From Tubiluchus corallicola (Eukaryota > Priapulida > Priapulimorpha > Priapulimorphida > Tubiluchidae): a stretch of 64,000 nt of DNA. Below are positions 51,531-64,000 of this stretch, in pieces. Where the stretch lies: the NCBI GenBank assembly GCA_030141605.1, contig JAQGDQ010002367.1, forward strand, positions 494,501-558,500, given 5' to 3'. Position numbers and translations under genes: made by a program. Positions within the stretch are counted from its first letter, which is position 1. Each line of letters opens with the position of its first letter. Below the pieces are notes generated by a model, which saw nothing but the letters and a program-made list of their open reading frames with translations, was not told where the DNA came from and made no database searches.

Positions 51531-54087
51531 TAAACTAAGCATGCAACTACGAGAATCTAAACTGATGCTGCTTCCGCAACTACCATTATTACACGCTTGA
51601 ATCATTGCAGAAAGTGATTTATATTTACATTAGTGCTAATTGTCTTCGCTTGGTAGTCAATCAGTTGAGAACTATAGTCCACGCCGTAGTTCAGTACAAG
51701 ACCAGTTCTAAAAACGTACCAAAGCAATACTAAATTAGTATTTTGCTGTGCTAATTATGCTAATAATCGGTAAAACTGCATTTGAAAAGTGCTATTGTTG
51801 TTTATATCATAGTAATAATTATGGCGACTCGCAATAACAAAAAACACTTACATTATGAAAGAAAAGAGACAATTTTGCAAAAAAATGAAACGATGCCTCT
51901 AGAACTATCGGAACCAGAGAGCAATGTCAGCTTTTCCTTTGCTCGGGGAGTAATCGACCAAGATATTTGCTGCATTTTAGACTATTTTGTGGCTCTTGGA
52001 AGCAGAAAAAATTTTTATCAATTCAGTATTAACAATAATGTCAATTTAGGTCTGTATAGTTAAAAAGAAAAATAGCTATGTTGGAATTCTTATGCATATA
52101 TTATGCTTTACAATTATTTTATACAAACTGATGTCATAGAAAAGTTGCTTCTATACAGGAAGTGGTAATGTGTGAAATGCACTGGTTACATCAAGGTTTC
52201 TCCAAAGCAAAAGTAGTGCTAAATTTTTATTTGTTAATTTCATTTTTTAATTTTTATTTTAATTCAGTACACATAATACTATGTTACATATATTTTACAA
52301 TACACATAAAAATTATTGATGAAACAGATTAAAAATACTGACTTACCTTGCCTAAAATTTACAACTTAATCACATAATATGTTTCGCTAGTTTAAAAAAC
52401 AGAGAAATGAAACATCAAAGTTTATACAGCCACAAACTAAACTGTCATTATTACTTGTAGATATGCAATTTCTTAAGCTATAGCAGCTCTTCCTTATTAT
52501 TACTTTTAAAGTGCAGAACCTCATGTGTACGTATTTAAGACGCTTTCGTAGACTCGTAATATCTAAAAATACTTATACTCTGATCTGAATTTCTCAATAT
52601 CTCCTACAGGAGTTATGGAGCTGCTACATCCATAAGCTACTACAATAAATTCCACTGCACTGCGATTTGAACAAAATACTTTTTACTTCCTTTGAACTAT
52701 ATTTAAATTCATGACATAGTGTATAAGCGCTTTCATATAATAATCTTAACTGTTTAAAACGGTTATAGAATGCATATTGCTATGGCAATAATTGCTTAGA
52801 TTACACGTACAAGATTAGAATAGCCTCACTTCTAACTAAAAAGCAAACACAAACAAATCTAAATAAAACTTAAACGTGGTATAATTTTCTATTTACAACT
52901 AATAAACTGTTGTACTTGTGGCCACAGTTATCGTGTTGTATTTTGAAAGTAAAGTAGTACCTGCCATAGTATCATTACACTGAACAATTTAGATATAATT
53001 TTAATGCACGATTTTATAAAAGCCGGGCTTACGTCATTCACCTCTCTTGTATTTCTCTAAAGAGAGCATGAAGTCATCACGAAGTCCCTTAAAAATATTT
53101 TATAAGACCGATAATTGATATTGATTGCGTCTGCAAGCATTACTTGAAGTATATTCGCCAACTACGTATGTAAAATTATAACTAATTATAAAAAGAACTT
53201 GGTGAAAAGGATAAAATCTTACATGCTTATTTTTATACTTATTAATTATTACAGGCATCATTAACAGAAAAGCGCCGATATATAAATGACAATGGGTTTT
53301 GGATTTAAACCAGTACTTATATTATAATAGGCATATGTAAACAAATTTCATTGTACAATATTATTTTAATTAGAATATTCTGTAATGTTGTGTATCACAT
53401 TAAAGGCACACTTAAGCGGTGTATCTCCTTATGTCTCTTGAACTGTCTTCTGCACTATGTGACTATTTTTATTGATTGAAAATGATTCAATGTTTTCATT
53501 TGTTTTACTGTAAATTTTTAATAGATGTCAAATAAACTAAACAATGCAAGCAGACTGTAATGCGTCTGTTTAACTACATATTTACATATAGCACTACGCT
53601 TATTCTTTTTAACTGACATGTCAAGTTTACCACAGTAAATATAACAGCACTTCGTGTTCATTGTAGTCGAGCTTGAACTATAATCCCAGTCAAAGTCGTT
53701 ATAAAATGAGTCCGAATGCGAGTCCTTAACTTAGTGGACTTGAGGATGGTAGCCATTAATAAGTTTGTCTATTCGCTATTTATATTTTTTAATATTTTAT
53801 AATATATTAGTTGCGACACAATAGCTTAAAACAGCAAAGCCAAACAGTACTCACATAATAAATTATTATGTTTGGCCGACTAGTCTGCTAGTAATAACTA
53901 TAATACAGATCAAGTTCTCCGCTTACAAAAAGTTCAAAAAAGTTTAAAAAGTTCAAAATGCAAAATGCATTAAAAAGACAAACAATAAGACTGCTTTCCC
54001 ATTCACTGTATCTGCATATTGTTAACATGTTGTTCTTCGTGTATAATTAAGCCTGCTTTACATAGCGTGCATGATCAAACTCTTGGC
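51531..54087. other. 3' flank of the ETS gene; no firm gene
   Basis: A plus-strand open frame at 51821-52063, starting ATGGCGACTCGC, matches no family that I know. On the minus strand an AATAAA (plus 53468-53473) lies about 615 bp past the ETS stop codon and may be its poly(A) signal. The rest is AT-rich with nothing recognised. Confidence 0.3.
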
Positions 54088-57000
54088 CTACTCTTGGGTA
54101 CTAACTTCTAACAGCTCTCTTTGCTTGCGGTTTCTTAACTTCACTGGTGAATGAAGAAATCTAGAAAACAACATAATGCATTAATATTCTGCCATTTGCT
54201 ATGTGCAGCCTAAGTTAGTTTTTGAACAAAACAGTTTTGCCGAAAAAATTGTCTTACTTTCGATCAATGTGCATTGTCAGCCTGTTTTTTATTATGACTA
54301 CGTCAAACTCTAAAAAGGGTAGGAAATATATAGATGTAAAGTAACCAGAAATGGTTCTTAAACTTTGGTAGGTAGCGCATTCTTAATTAACTATACTTAC
54401 ACAAGTTACGACAGCGGCTTAATAATCATACCGGAGCATATAATCAATGTTTTGGTTAATTGTTTGTTTTCAATTATCGAGAAAAGTTGTGTAAATATAA
54501 ATTTGTAATTGATTGTCAATTTCTTCAGGCCCAACAATGAAAATAAATCTTTTATAGACTTTTTTGCATAACTCTGCCATGTTTTCCGAAATAAACAGTA
54601 CTACTGCAACAATCTGTCTGACTGTTACCTGTAACACTGCCTTTCTCCGTTGATTTTCTTCAATATGTTCACTCTATAATAGTATCGGAGAGCTCTGGAC
54701 AGTTTGTCAAATGTCATCTGGGAATGATTCTTCTGCACTCCCCACATTCGAGCAAGTTCTTCTGGTTCAGCAATGTGAAACACGGCGTTGGATCGATCCT
54801 TCCATCTGATGATATGCTTGTAAGCTTGCGGATTCTCAAGCAATTGATAAAGAAAGTCCCACAAAAGGCGCACGCCTGTATACCGCAAAAACACACAGTT
54901 AGAACATAAACAGTAATTTCGGATTTTAAAATCCTTTTTCAGGGTAACCATACTTAAAGTAAAAGCTCAAACAATTTCATACAAGCCACAGTTTCTTATT
55001 TGGATACAGCAAAAAACGCTCTAAAGTCTATTGTAAATCTCCAAAAATTCTCTAAAACCAAGGTTTCCCATAAAAACACTGGCTTGACAGAAATAATACG
55101 AGATTAACTTGCCCACTGCCTTTATTATTCCTATAAGCTGGTGAAGGATATTTAACAAAATCTTAAAACTTGATTTTAAAGAATATTATTGGGGTTTTAC
55201 AGCCCAGATTACTGGTGCAAACACTAAAAAAGATATTCGCTTATTTTAAAGTGGCTTTTTTTGTCAGATCATAGTGGTTAAACCAATAGCCGCAGATTTT
55301 GAATACATGGTTACCGTATTTCATTCAACTTGATTAGAAATTATCAGTGCTAAAATGACCGAGTACAATCAGTACTGTATTTCTGACAAAAACGTGCTTT
55401 CCGTTAGTAATTAAATCAACATACATGTACAAATAAATGAATAAACATAATTATGTATTGCTGTAAAATAAACTGTTGCAAGACTGCCTGATAGCCGCAC
55501 CTTCCCCTTCCACATATTCTGCAATATTTATGTTGCGAATAATTTGTGATCCCGCAATGTAAAATCAAATTCAATGTCGTATACGTATGTAGCTTAATTG
55601 CACTTCTTATAAGATATGAGTTTTTAACTACTAACTGACATTGTTTTTTTTGTTGTTATTTATTTCTGCAACTAACTCAATGAACGTATTGTAGTACAAT
55701 AACTGGAAATAAGTCGTATATAGGCATAATAATATTTAACTCAATTAGTTGCAGCTCACTTGAATTGTTAATAGAGAGAGGCGGTTCGTTGTCTTCTTCA
55801 GAAGAATAACTTCTACTGCAGCCATCATCTGCAATTACAATACATAAAGAATCAACAATATTTATAATCAAAACAAAAACAATAATGGCTCAAGAAAAAG
55901 ATACATTTGATTCCGAATGGCTAAACAATTACTGTTGTTCGCAGCGCATTACAACTATTGAGGAAAGAGCGAAACATCAACATGTGGTAAGAATAACGGC
56001 TGGTTCATAATACCTGCTTGAAGTTATTTGATTAAATCAATTTAGTAAGTTTATGTCGTTTTATACTATTTCTTTCCCTCATTGGTTACTTATTATCGCA
56101 AGTTAAAACGCTGAAGAATATATTATATGTCTAAATAAAAAACGATATTAAAAATAGTACAGATTCTAAGCCATTTTCCAAAATAAGCCGCTATCTATAT
56201 TAATACTGAAAGAGATAATAATACTGTTGGAAAAGTGTATTTTCAGTATGGATGTACACGTAAAGCTGACAATGTAGTCGCTGGTTGTGCCGCAGAGGCG
56301 GGGTTCAATTAAATCTCTAAGCTAATATTTAATTACCAGAAACATTTGGTAATTATTGTACATGATAACATGTACATGTGCTTTAGTCACTTATTAAAAT
56401 AAGATTATGGCCTAACTAAGATCTCTGTTTTCCTTTAAGTATTCAGTAAACTTAAAACACCAACAAATTGCGCATAATTTTGGTATAACCGATGTCTAAT
56501 AATCTTAAAAAACTAAAGGGCTGTTAGTGACTCCATGTAATGTCAGATAGGACTACGATTGTCAGGTAAATTCTGGTTCAAAGCAAACATTGACAAGGTT
56601 TGATAATAATTGATAATACACTTATTTACCGCAGATATGATCACAAACATCCGGGAACAGAATTACTGATAAACTGTCATTACTGGAAATTACCCGAGGA
56701 AAGTCTACAGCAGTAAACGCAATAGCAGGTGGATTCCATATTGTGTTACTTTTACTTGTAGGTCTAAACTCTCTAACGTCTTCACTGGTGTAATTTTTTT
56801 AATAATTGCAAACAATAGTACTTTCTTTTTTAGGCAAACGGGTCATGATAATGAAGGTAATAGACACGACACACACATTCACACTACATACCATCAGACA
56901 TTTAAAATTTATTTTATAATAAAAGTGTTTTTTCAAAATAATTTAATAAATTAAATTGGCATTAAGTAATAGTAATTTGGTATTATTGTCTTAAACAGCA

Positions 57001-60000
57001 TAATGATTCAAATTTTTAAGACAATACTTTATGGTTAAGCTAGTTGCTCATAAGCTTAAAGTGTATTTCGTTTAGATGTTCCAATAATATATTCCGCGAA
57101 AATATTGTGAAGATCCGCAGAACTTGAATTTTGATTTACAGTAACTGTAAACTGATGTCAAAGTAGGCTTACAAGACGGTTAGTTGAACTTAGGTCATTT
57201 TTGCATTAGCTTTTTGCGTAATGTAAACTGATGGCAGATAAAAATCAAGATTTCAAAGTAAAAACAACACAAGAACTGAAACCAAAACAAGAACTTGTCG
57301 GAAAATATGTACTATAGCAAAAGCGCGCTTTATTTGCACAGAATTCATAATTTATGGCTGTCAGTTTTGATGGTTATCGACTGGTAAACATGATTCGACA
57401 CACGGTTTATTTCAGTTCACCAATTAAACCAAATGTACCAAATAAATAAAACAGAATTTAATTTTTGTACTATGAATAAGTTAAGATCTATATTTCGATG
57501 CACCATTTTTGCAGCAGGTGAAATTCTCTTGTTGACTGATGTTCTGTTACGTGCAGTCTGATGTATTCAGTCTAACGTACGTTATTTATTAATTTTTACC
57601 TTACATGAACAGTCCATATAAATGAAGATTTTCCTTGCGCGGTTTACAATAGTACATAGAAGTGATTCGCGTAAAAATATAAAATAATTAACATAAAAAA
57701 TAAAGAATATCCTCATTAATGTTACATAAAAGCGTGGTTGTAAAGCTTGATCAGAGTTGAAAATAAAATAAAATACACTGTAACTAACGACTGTTTTAAG
57801 TACTTCCATGAATTTCTATTTAAATGTTTCAAATTTCGTAATTTTACTTAATTTAGTTTTAATTGCATACTGACTGTAATGTTTCCTTGCTCTGACTGTA
57901 GACCGCCTTGTACCAGAGTTTAATTTTGTAGTAGGAATAAAAAGGAAATTTGACCGTCTAGTGGTCTGCGAGATCGTTTTGCAACTGAAATTTAGCTGTT
58001 TATGGATGTAATAGTAATAATATAATATAATGTAATGTAATGTAATGTAATATAATATAATATAATATAATATAATATAATATAATATAATATAATATAA
58101 TATAATATAATATAATATAATATAATATAATATAATATAATATAATATAATATAATATAATATAATATAATATAATATAATATAATATAATATAATATAA
58201 TATAATATAATATAATAATATAATATAATATAATATAATATAATATAATATAATATAATATAATATAATATAATATAATATAATATAATATAATATAATA
58301 TAATATAATATAATATAATATAATATAATATAATATAATATAATATAATATAATATAATATAATATAATATAATATAATATAATATAATATAATATAATA
58401 TAATATAATATAATATTATATTATATTATATTATATTATATTATATTATATTATATTATATTATAATATATTATATTATAATATAATATAATATAATATA
58501 ATATAATATAATATAATATAATATAATATAATATAATATAATATAATATAATATAATATAATATAATATAATATAATATAATATAATATAATATAATATA
58601 ATATAATATAATATAATATAATATAATATAATATAATATAATATAATATAATATAATTTGGTACTCGGAAGCTCAAAGACATTTTGCAAGCGGTCAAAAA
58701 AGAAGCTAACATGCTGCTTTAAAAACGTGTAATTAATAGCCAGCTTGTTATAGCTTTTATATAATCTTTCGTATATATATAATAATTATGTTTTCCCAAA
58801 TTTCACTATGAATTCATCGTAAATTAGAAACTTTAATTAAAAATTAAAATACTCACTGCTCATGTAAGCTTCAGGATTTGGTAAGCTTTGCTTCAACTTT
58901 TCCCCACTGGGCCCACTGACTGGGCTTACTGGTGGGCTAATAGGTAGCACATCTACAGAATTAAGATACCAATTAGTTGTTAAATTTTTAAAGAGATTAA
59001 AAAATTATTTTATGTACATTACAGATAAAAGTACGTGAATAATTCACGCAATTACGATATGTGAATAATAGTAGTACACGGACACAATGCAGTTATAAAA
59101 TTCAAACAATTCAATAAAAACGCGGTTATTAGAAAAAAGAGTATGAAGAGCTTATTTTCTGTTTTTAACTCCTTCGCGAACATGGGCTTCTCGAGAAAGC
59201 GTCCAGGGATAGAAAAGCTGATAGGCTAGAGGAACACATAGTTATCATCTGTTCGTTGATAAGACAGACAACAAACAAACACTCGAGATGACCCGTAAGA
59301 ACGTACTAGGAGATATATATAATAAAAATACCCAAAATTTCCTGATACACACACGAAACTTTTACCTATTTTTACATAAAAAATGATTTTGTATGTCAAC
59401 AAGAAACCTTAACTTACATAAAAATGTAAATTTATTTAAAAAATAAAATCAGCATTTGAAAAAATAAATGAACTTTGAGTGAGTGACTGGTTGATTGAAT
59501 AAATGAATGGATAAATGAATAAATGAATGACTGAGTGAGTGAATGAATGACTGAATGAATAAAGCAAAGTAAACAAACGAACAAATCCAAAATATTCAGA
59601 ATTTGTTACTACAGCAATCTTTCGTGTAACGTTAATTTTACAACATATAAAAGAAGCAAAGATAATTATTGTATTATTTCTTAAGGTATCAAATTAATTT
59701 CTAATGCGTTAATAACTATTAAATTACTAACAGTATTATAGAACCAAGAATGAGATGGTGATAAGAACCAATGTGTTCTCCAAACTTTATTTAATAATAA
59801 AAATTTTATAAATCCCATAGAGGGATTTTGTGTAGAAAATATAAATTATTAGGTAGTTGCACTATGACCAGGGGCGTACTGAGACATTACGATGCCCCAG
59901 GCAGATAAATCAGACCTGCCTATCTCTATTGTGGATTTATTGTGAAATAATTTGAAGCGCATTCGGAATTACATGTGGTGCATCAGTAGCATTATTACCT

Positions 60001-61353
60001 GGTACTTAAATGGTCATTGTTAATTACAAATATTTGCAGAGCCTTTATATTCGGGTGGACTGCGCAGCTGTTTGTGGTGCAGCACCTCTTACGTAATAAT
60101 TGTACTTTTTTTATCACTTATACGGCACATACATAAAACCGGCACTGTAACTGCTTGTGGTGCGTTATAAAATGGGCACGTTATATGAACATAGAAGGAT
60201 GCGTATTTTCCGAAGAGAATAATAATTTTTGAAAATTTTTAATTTTGTGCTCTAAAATCTGGCGCCCTAGCTTACCCTCCTCTTAGCCTTTTAGTAAATA
60301 CGCCCCTGACTTGTGTTAAACCTGAAATACACCTGCTTGTAAATTACTGCATTAATTACTCGCTTTATTTACGCGCATTGCTGGAAATTTCCGACAAGTT
60401 ATAAAAACTTCTTTGATGATTCACCATAAAATCTGAAAAAACATTCATTATTCAGCGGCTGATTCTGTAACTGGTCCATACTGAAGGTGCAGTATCAGCT
60501 TATAATCTGCTCTTATTTGCATTGCCTATAGAAATCTTGCCCTTTGCGATTTTACATTATTAAGAGCCGGATTAACCAACAGACCAAGTAGACCATTGGC
60601 CTAGAACCCAGAGCATCTGGGGACCCACTGAAACTAATTTGATGCACAGCGTGCCAGCGAATAACCTTGTTTCAAGTATACACCGGGTATTTCATTCCTA
60701 TTACAATATATTCAATAACTATAAGGGCCACTGTAAAGTAAGAACAGGGCCCGTGGTACGGGGCCCCTGTAAAAAAAGTATAGGCCCACAGTGTCACTAT
60801 ACATATTGGATGCTGGAAATATGCCAACATTTCTATAAATTTAGGGACCCACTCATGAGCTTGGTATAGGGCCCATAAGTTGGTAAATACAGCCCTGATT
60901 TTAGCATGTGCCATTTCTAATATTGGTAACTCATCAGTTTGTTACAGATATTGTAAAATATCAGTGATAACAAGCCAGAGTTCCTTACAATTTCGCTTGT
61001 TTGCGCACACGTTAATTGCCTATTCCTGTGTACTGAAGGTTTAATATAGATGTATTTCATTTTAATACATAGCTATGTAGAACAATATATTTTTTAGCAC
61101 TGCAATTCATCTTTGGTGTATATGAAATTTAGTTTTTTTTGAACGGATTAAATTCTAACCAAAACTTAAGTATTCGCAGTAACAATTATATATGTTAATT
61201 AATAATCTTACTCTTGTAGTGCTTAGTACACAATACCTTTTTCCATCAGCGGTTGACTGGAAGTCATCGGCAGCATTGAATAAGAAGATGACAAAGCACT
61301 GGATGTGAGATGTGTGTTATATCCTGCGAATGCGTAGCGAGCATAGGTTATAT
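54088..61353 (-). CDS. ETS-domain transcription factor (Yan/ETV6-like), 3' five exons
   Basis: A DNA-binding transcription factor, nuclear, likely a repressor if it is a true Yan/TEL orthologue. Minus-strand exons: 61353-61237, 58952-58857, 55828-55760, 54875-54629, 54160-54088; all phases agree, giving 199 visible residues. The ETS domain starts VRLLWDFLYQLL. It has the second-helix region EELARMWGVQKNHSQMTFDK, the recognition helix KLSRALRYYYRVNILKK and INGERQCYRFLHSPVKLRN. VNILxKxxGERxCYxFL is closest to Yan/ETV6 as I know these families. The Ser/Pro-rich exons before it are linker. The domain is near the C terminus, followed by about 20 residues. The 5' exons, including any pointed/SAM domain, were not found up to 64000, so the gene probably runs past the right edge. 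Confidence 0.88.
55885..55986 (+). other. Possible small exon opposite the ETS gene (unproven)
   Basis: ATG at 55885 opens a 34-codon frame ending exactly at a good donor, GTG|GTAAGA. The peptide begins MAQEKDTFDSEWLNNYCCSQ. I recognise no family and found no matching next exon. It lies about 57 bp from an ETS exon on the other strand. It may be chance. Confidence 0.15.
55987..58017. other. ETS intron, nothing recognised
   Basis: AT-rich intron sequence with no supported exon or clear repeat until the pentanucleotide array. Confidence 0.4.
58018..58658. repeat. ATAAT pentanucleotide array with strand switch
   Basis: About 640 bp of 5-bp repeats. It starts with a few TAATG variants, becomes TAATA, shows a phase slip near 58213, flips to the complementary TTATA at about 58413-58470, and then returns. 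The flipped block makes long perfect inverted repeats. It lies in an ETS intron, about 200 bp from an exon. Confidence 0.95.
59455..59575. repeat. Degenerate GAATGAAT/GAATAAAT tetranucleotide repeat
   Basis: Irregular runs of TGAATGAATAAATGAATG-type units with GAGT variants. Non-coding simple repeat in an ETS intron. Confidence 0.8.
59869..60308. mobile_element. hAT-like MITE with CAGGGGCGTA tips, 440 bp
   Basis: It starts CAGGGGCGTA and ends TACGCCCCTG, a perfect 10-bp inverted repeat of the form common in hAT MITEs. The flanking 8-mers (ACTATGAC and ACTTGTGT) agree only partly, so any target duplication has decayed. No coding capacity. Confidence 0.65.
60562..60897. mobile_element. Second hAT-like MITE, decayed
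   Basis: The left end (GAGCCGGATTAACCAAC) and the inverse of the right end (CAGGGCTGTATTTACCAAC) match at about 14 of 19 positions. GGGACCCACT occurs near both ends, and GGGCCC blocks lie inside. No target duplication is evident. Confidence 0.45.
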
Positions 61354-61499
61354 CTACAAAAAACGATCGACAAATTATTGTTGACTATCCAACGTCCCGT
61401 AAAATATTTTGCACATAACTATATTTTCGATAAAAATCACGCGCGAACATTCTACATAGTGTTCGGTTAGCATTCTTGAACTTTAATAGGCGGATAGAT

Positions 61500-63120
61500 A
61501 TTGGAAACTGGACTCCTTTTTTCAGGCAACTGACACTAATCTAGTTCATGTGTCGGGAGATTTTAACGCAGATTTTAGTCGTGATTACGGTTTGTGGCTA
61601 AATAAATGTGTAACGAGTATTTTTTCAGATAAACTTTTGTTACTGCTGAAACTTTTTCATACCATATTGCATCCCACAATTCTCGTTTATGGCTTGATCA
61701 TATTTTTCAAATGCATAATTGCATTCGGGACATGCATGTTGAACATGCCTTGAACACTTTTCTGTCATCTGTCATGACCATTTTTCTGTCATCTGTCTAC
61801 TAAACATGGATCCAGGTGTGGCCTTAGTGGCCGTTCTAATATTAAACATGCTGATTGAGAAAAGGCTACCCGAAATCAAGTTCAATCGTTAACAGATTCT
61901 GTTATTATACCTATTATTAAAACCAGACCTTTGGATATAACTAGCTGCGATAACCATAGATCAATAGCTATCTCTGCTGTAATTAGCAAATTTATTGAGC
62001 ATGTCATTTCAGAAAGATTTATGGCTATTTTAAGTGCATCTGATTATCAAGTGTATCTATGTGCGCTGAAGGAAATTCTTTATATGTGCAAAAGTCCTGC
62101 TAGTCCTGCTTTTGTGTGCTTTGCAGGGGCTAGCAAGGCTTTTGATAGAGTTAATCGTCTCCTGTTTCAGAAATTAGAAAGTGTGGGTTTGCCGACGCCT
62201 GTACTAGAATTACTTGCCCGTGATGTTTCCATTAAACATTAATGATCTTTCAAAAAAGTTATCAACTATGAGGTCTGCCACGTGTCGTTTAGGTGTACAC
62301 CTATTAATCACTTATTTTATGCTGACGATCTGTGTTTAATTGCTCCCTCTACACCGGCATTACAGAAATGCTTGATTGCTGCGAAGAATATGCCATAATG
62401 GTATTGTAATTAATGCTTTCAAGATGAAAAATGTGTATTTTATTCCAAATGCTTTCAGAAATGTCAGTTTTGCTAATGTAACTTTGCAAGAGAACCGATT
62501 GAACTCGAACGTGAAATAAAATATCTTGGTCATATAATTAACGATGAATGTAAAGACGATGCTGATATTTTAAATCAGTTGCGCCTTTTTATATTAGATT
62601 TAATATTCTTTGCAGAAATTTTTGTTCTTGCTCTGCTGATGTCAGACGTGATCTATTTAAATCTTATTGTTCAACTTTTTACTGTTCTAACCTATGGATC
62701 ACTTTTAATGTTGGTAATATTACGAAATTAAAAGCGGCCTACTATTTTGCATCGACAACATTTTTTGCTTACCGCAGGGGGCACCACAGCATCTAAAATA
62801 TGTGCTGAAAATGGCTGTAATCATTTTAAAGTCATTTTACGTAAAAATACTTTTAGCCTTCGTCAGCGAGTTTAAAATTTAAGCAATGAAGTCATACGTA
62901 GTTTTATTCTTAATACTGATGTCATTTTAACTTCGGATATTTTTGCTCATTGAAAATAACATTTTTTTACATATTTAGATTACTAATTGTCTGTTTTTTT
63001 GTGTAAATATTTATTTTATTTGTCTTGTAGTAATATTTTTATTGTGATTATTAAGTAAGCTTTGTTTATTATTCTATTGTACTTTTTACGTACTGAAATA
63101 AGTTTAAAATAAAAAATAAT
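61500..63120 (+). mobile_element. Internally deleted LINE, antisense to the ETS gene
   Basis: An endonuclease remnant (HVSGDFNADFSRDYG) is followed by reverse-transcriptase blocks (VIIPIIKTR, ITSCDNHRSIAISAVISKFIEHVI, GASKAFDRVNRLL). After a deletion come a broken YADDLCLIAPS-like block and a C-terminal part (DLFKSYC-type) up to an AATAAAATAAA tail near 63120. Stops and frame breaks are frequent. It lies upstream of the first ETS exon seen, in an intron or the 5' flank. Confidence 0.75.
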
Positions 63121-64000
63121 AAAATAAATGACCACATTAACTTAAAGCACAAGAAAACACTCTTCATATGTAAAAGCCTAAAATCGTCTTGAAATTTATT
63201 TCACTTACATGCTGCCTTATTGCGCACAGACCTTGCGTCAGCAGTAATGCTGTATAAAACTAGTAAATTCAAACTCCCGCGGTGACCGTTAGGCGCTGCC
63301 ATTTTGACGGCAAAACATTTGAAATAAGTTTAGATAATATTGCGCATAGTTTGAAAAAATAATGGGAACATTCGCAGCACATTCTTCGCTAACTAAGCAA
63401 ATTATAGTATACATTACTGACTATCACCAGTAAGATCAATTATATGTGTTTTCTACATGGCGTTCAGTCAAAATTTCGAAAAAAATCGGCTGGTTGGGTT
63501 CGGGAGAATACCGATTGTAGAAAACCGTGGCTACTCCGCGAATTATAAATTGCTCTACTACACCCACTCCGGGTGATCTACCATTGCTAACACTAGTCAC
63601 TCTACCCCCGGCACATTCCCGTTCTCTCAAAATAAGAGGTACAATTTTTGTGAAAAAGAAAGGGCGAAAATGGCCATTTTAGAGGTTTTTGACCCCCGTT
63701 TCTCCTGGAGGCCATGACCACACTAGATCGAGAGCTTTCATAGATCACCGAGAATGGTGCAATTATTGGTGCAGATACCAGCAGGATCAATTATGTTAAA
63801 CGTTGATCTTTGTGCGTAACTTAACGCAACGCATTAAAACAAGATGTTTCCAAAACACTTTTAGCCTTTGTTTTGTAAATCTTTGTATTTTTGTTGTAAT
63901 TTTGCAAAAAGTTTACGTATGTATGTTATTGTAATGTATATGCCAATAAATAAATTCTATATTCTGGTTACTATGAAATACCAAAGTGGAATTTAATGCT
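63121..64000. other. Right edge, no firm gene
   Basis: The minus strand at 63540-63620 contains TAGCAATGGTAGATCACC, faintly like a tRNA-derived SINE head, and nearby frames look repeat-derived. No ETS exon was found here. Confidence 0.25.

Noticed and set aside
56240-56320. tRNA-like GGGTTCAATTAAATC
   Set aside because: A B-box-like string without a convincing A-box or stems.
58471-58712. Long Tyr/Ile/Leu-repeat open frames on the minus strand
   Set aside because: Pure translation of the TA-rich pentanucleotide array; not genes.
61354-64000. Upstream ETS exons or a pointed/SAM domain
   Set aside because: No frame with suitable phase or motif was found; the 5' part probably lies beyond the window.

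Overview
The window is AT-rich, repeat-laden animal nuclear DNA. It has split genes with GT-AG introns, single-copy metazoan gene families, many 5'-truncated non-LTR retrotransposons (LINEs), MITEs and long simple repeats. There is no operon structure, rRNA gene, CRISPR array or plasmid feature. The gene set (clan-2 P450, ARMC3, a Ly6 protein, dynamitin, a Yan/TEL-type ETS factor) and the LINE types fit an invertebrate metazoan. I cannot assign a phylum from the sequence alone.

Five protein-coding genes can be supported. Four were assembled completely by joining exons whose phases agree. (1) A cytochrome P450 on the minus strand, 13591 to 6449, has five exons and 499 aa. (2) ARMC3 on the minus strand, 19584 to 17107, has 825 aa in one exon, with an RFX-type X-box and a forkhead site just upstream. 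(3) A Ly6/uPAR-domain GPI-anchored protein on the plus strand, 21249 to 24370, has four exons and 160 aa. (4) Dynactin subunit 2 (dynamitin) on the plus strand, 38220 to 45597, has six coding exons, all phase 0, and 402 aa. (5) The 3' part of an ETS-domain transcription factor of the Yan/ETV6 group lies on the minus strand, 61353 to 54088. Five exons are visible and the 5' end was not found.

The rest is mobile DNA, and several insertions can be dated relative to each other. Part of the Ly6 gene was duplicated about 8 kb downstream (27094-30535). The original copy has since taken a hAT-type MITE. The duplicate has taken a 2.6-kb TTAA-flanked inverted-repeat transposon and an AAT-rich insert, and it ends in a LINE. 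Each paralogue preserves the empty site of the other's insertion. In dynamitin intron 5 a TA-flanked MITE carries a sense LINE inside it. At 47.8-51.5 kb one minus-strand LINE is interrupted by another. Other repeats include a perfect 511-bp tandem duplication, a strand-switching ATAAT pentanucleotide array of about 640 bp, two more hAT-like MITEs, LTR-like segments and tRNA-like SINE heads.

The genes do not form one pathway. ARMC3 belongs to the ciliary/flagellar gene set, dynamitin to dynein transport, the P450 to membrane oxidative metabolism, the Ly6 protein to the cell surface, and the ETS factor to transcriptional control. I found no clearly new multi-gene system. The most unusual signals are the TTAA transposon with paired empty sites, the P450 lacking the I-helix acid, the single-exon ARMC3 with a cilia-type promoter, and a frame-neutral 69-bp exon in the ETS gene.
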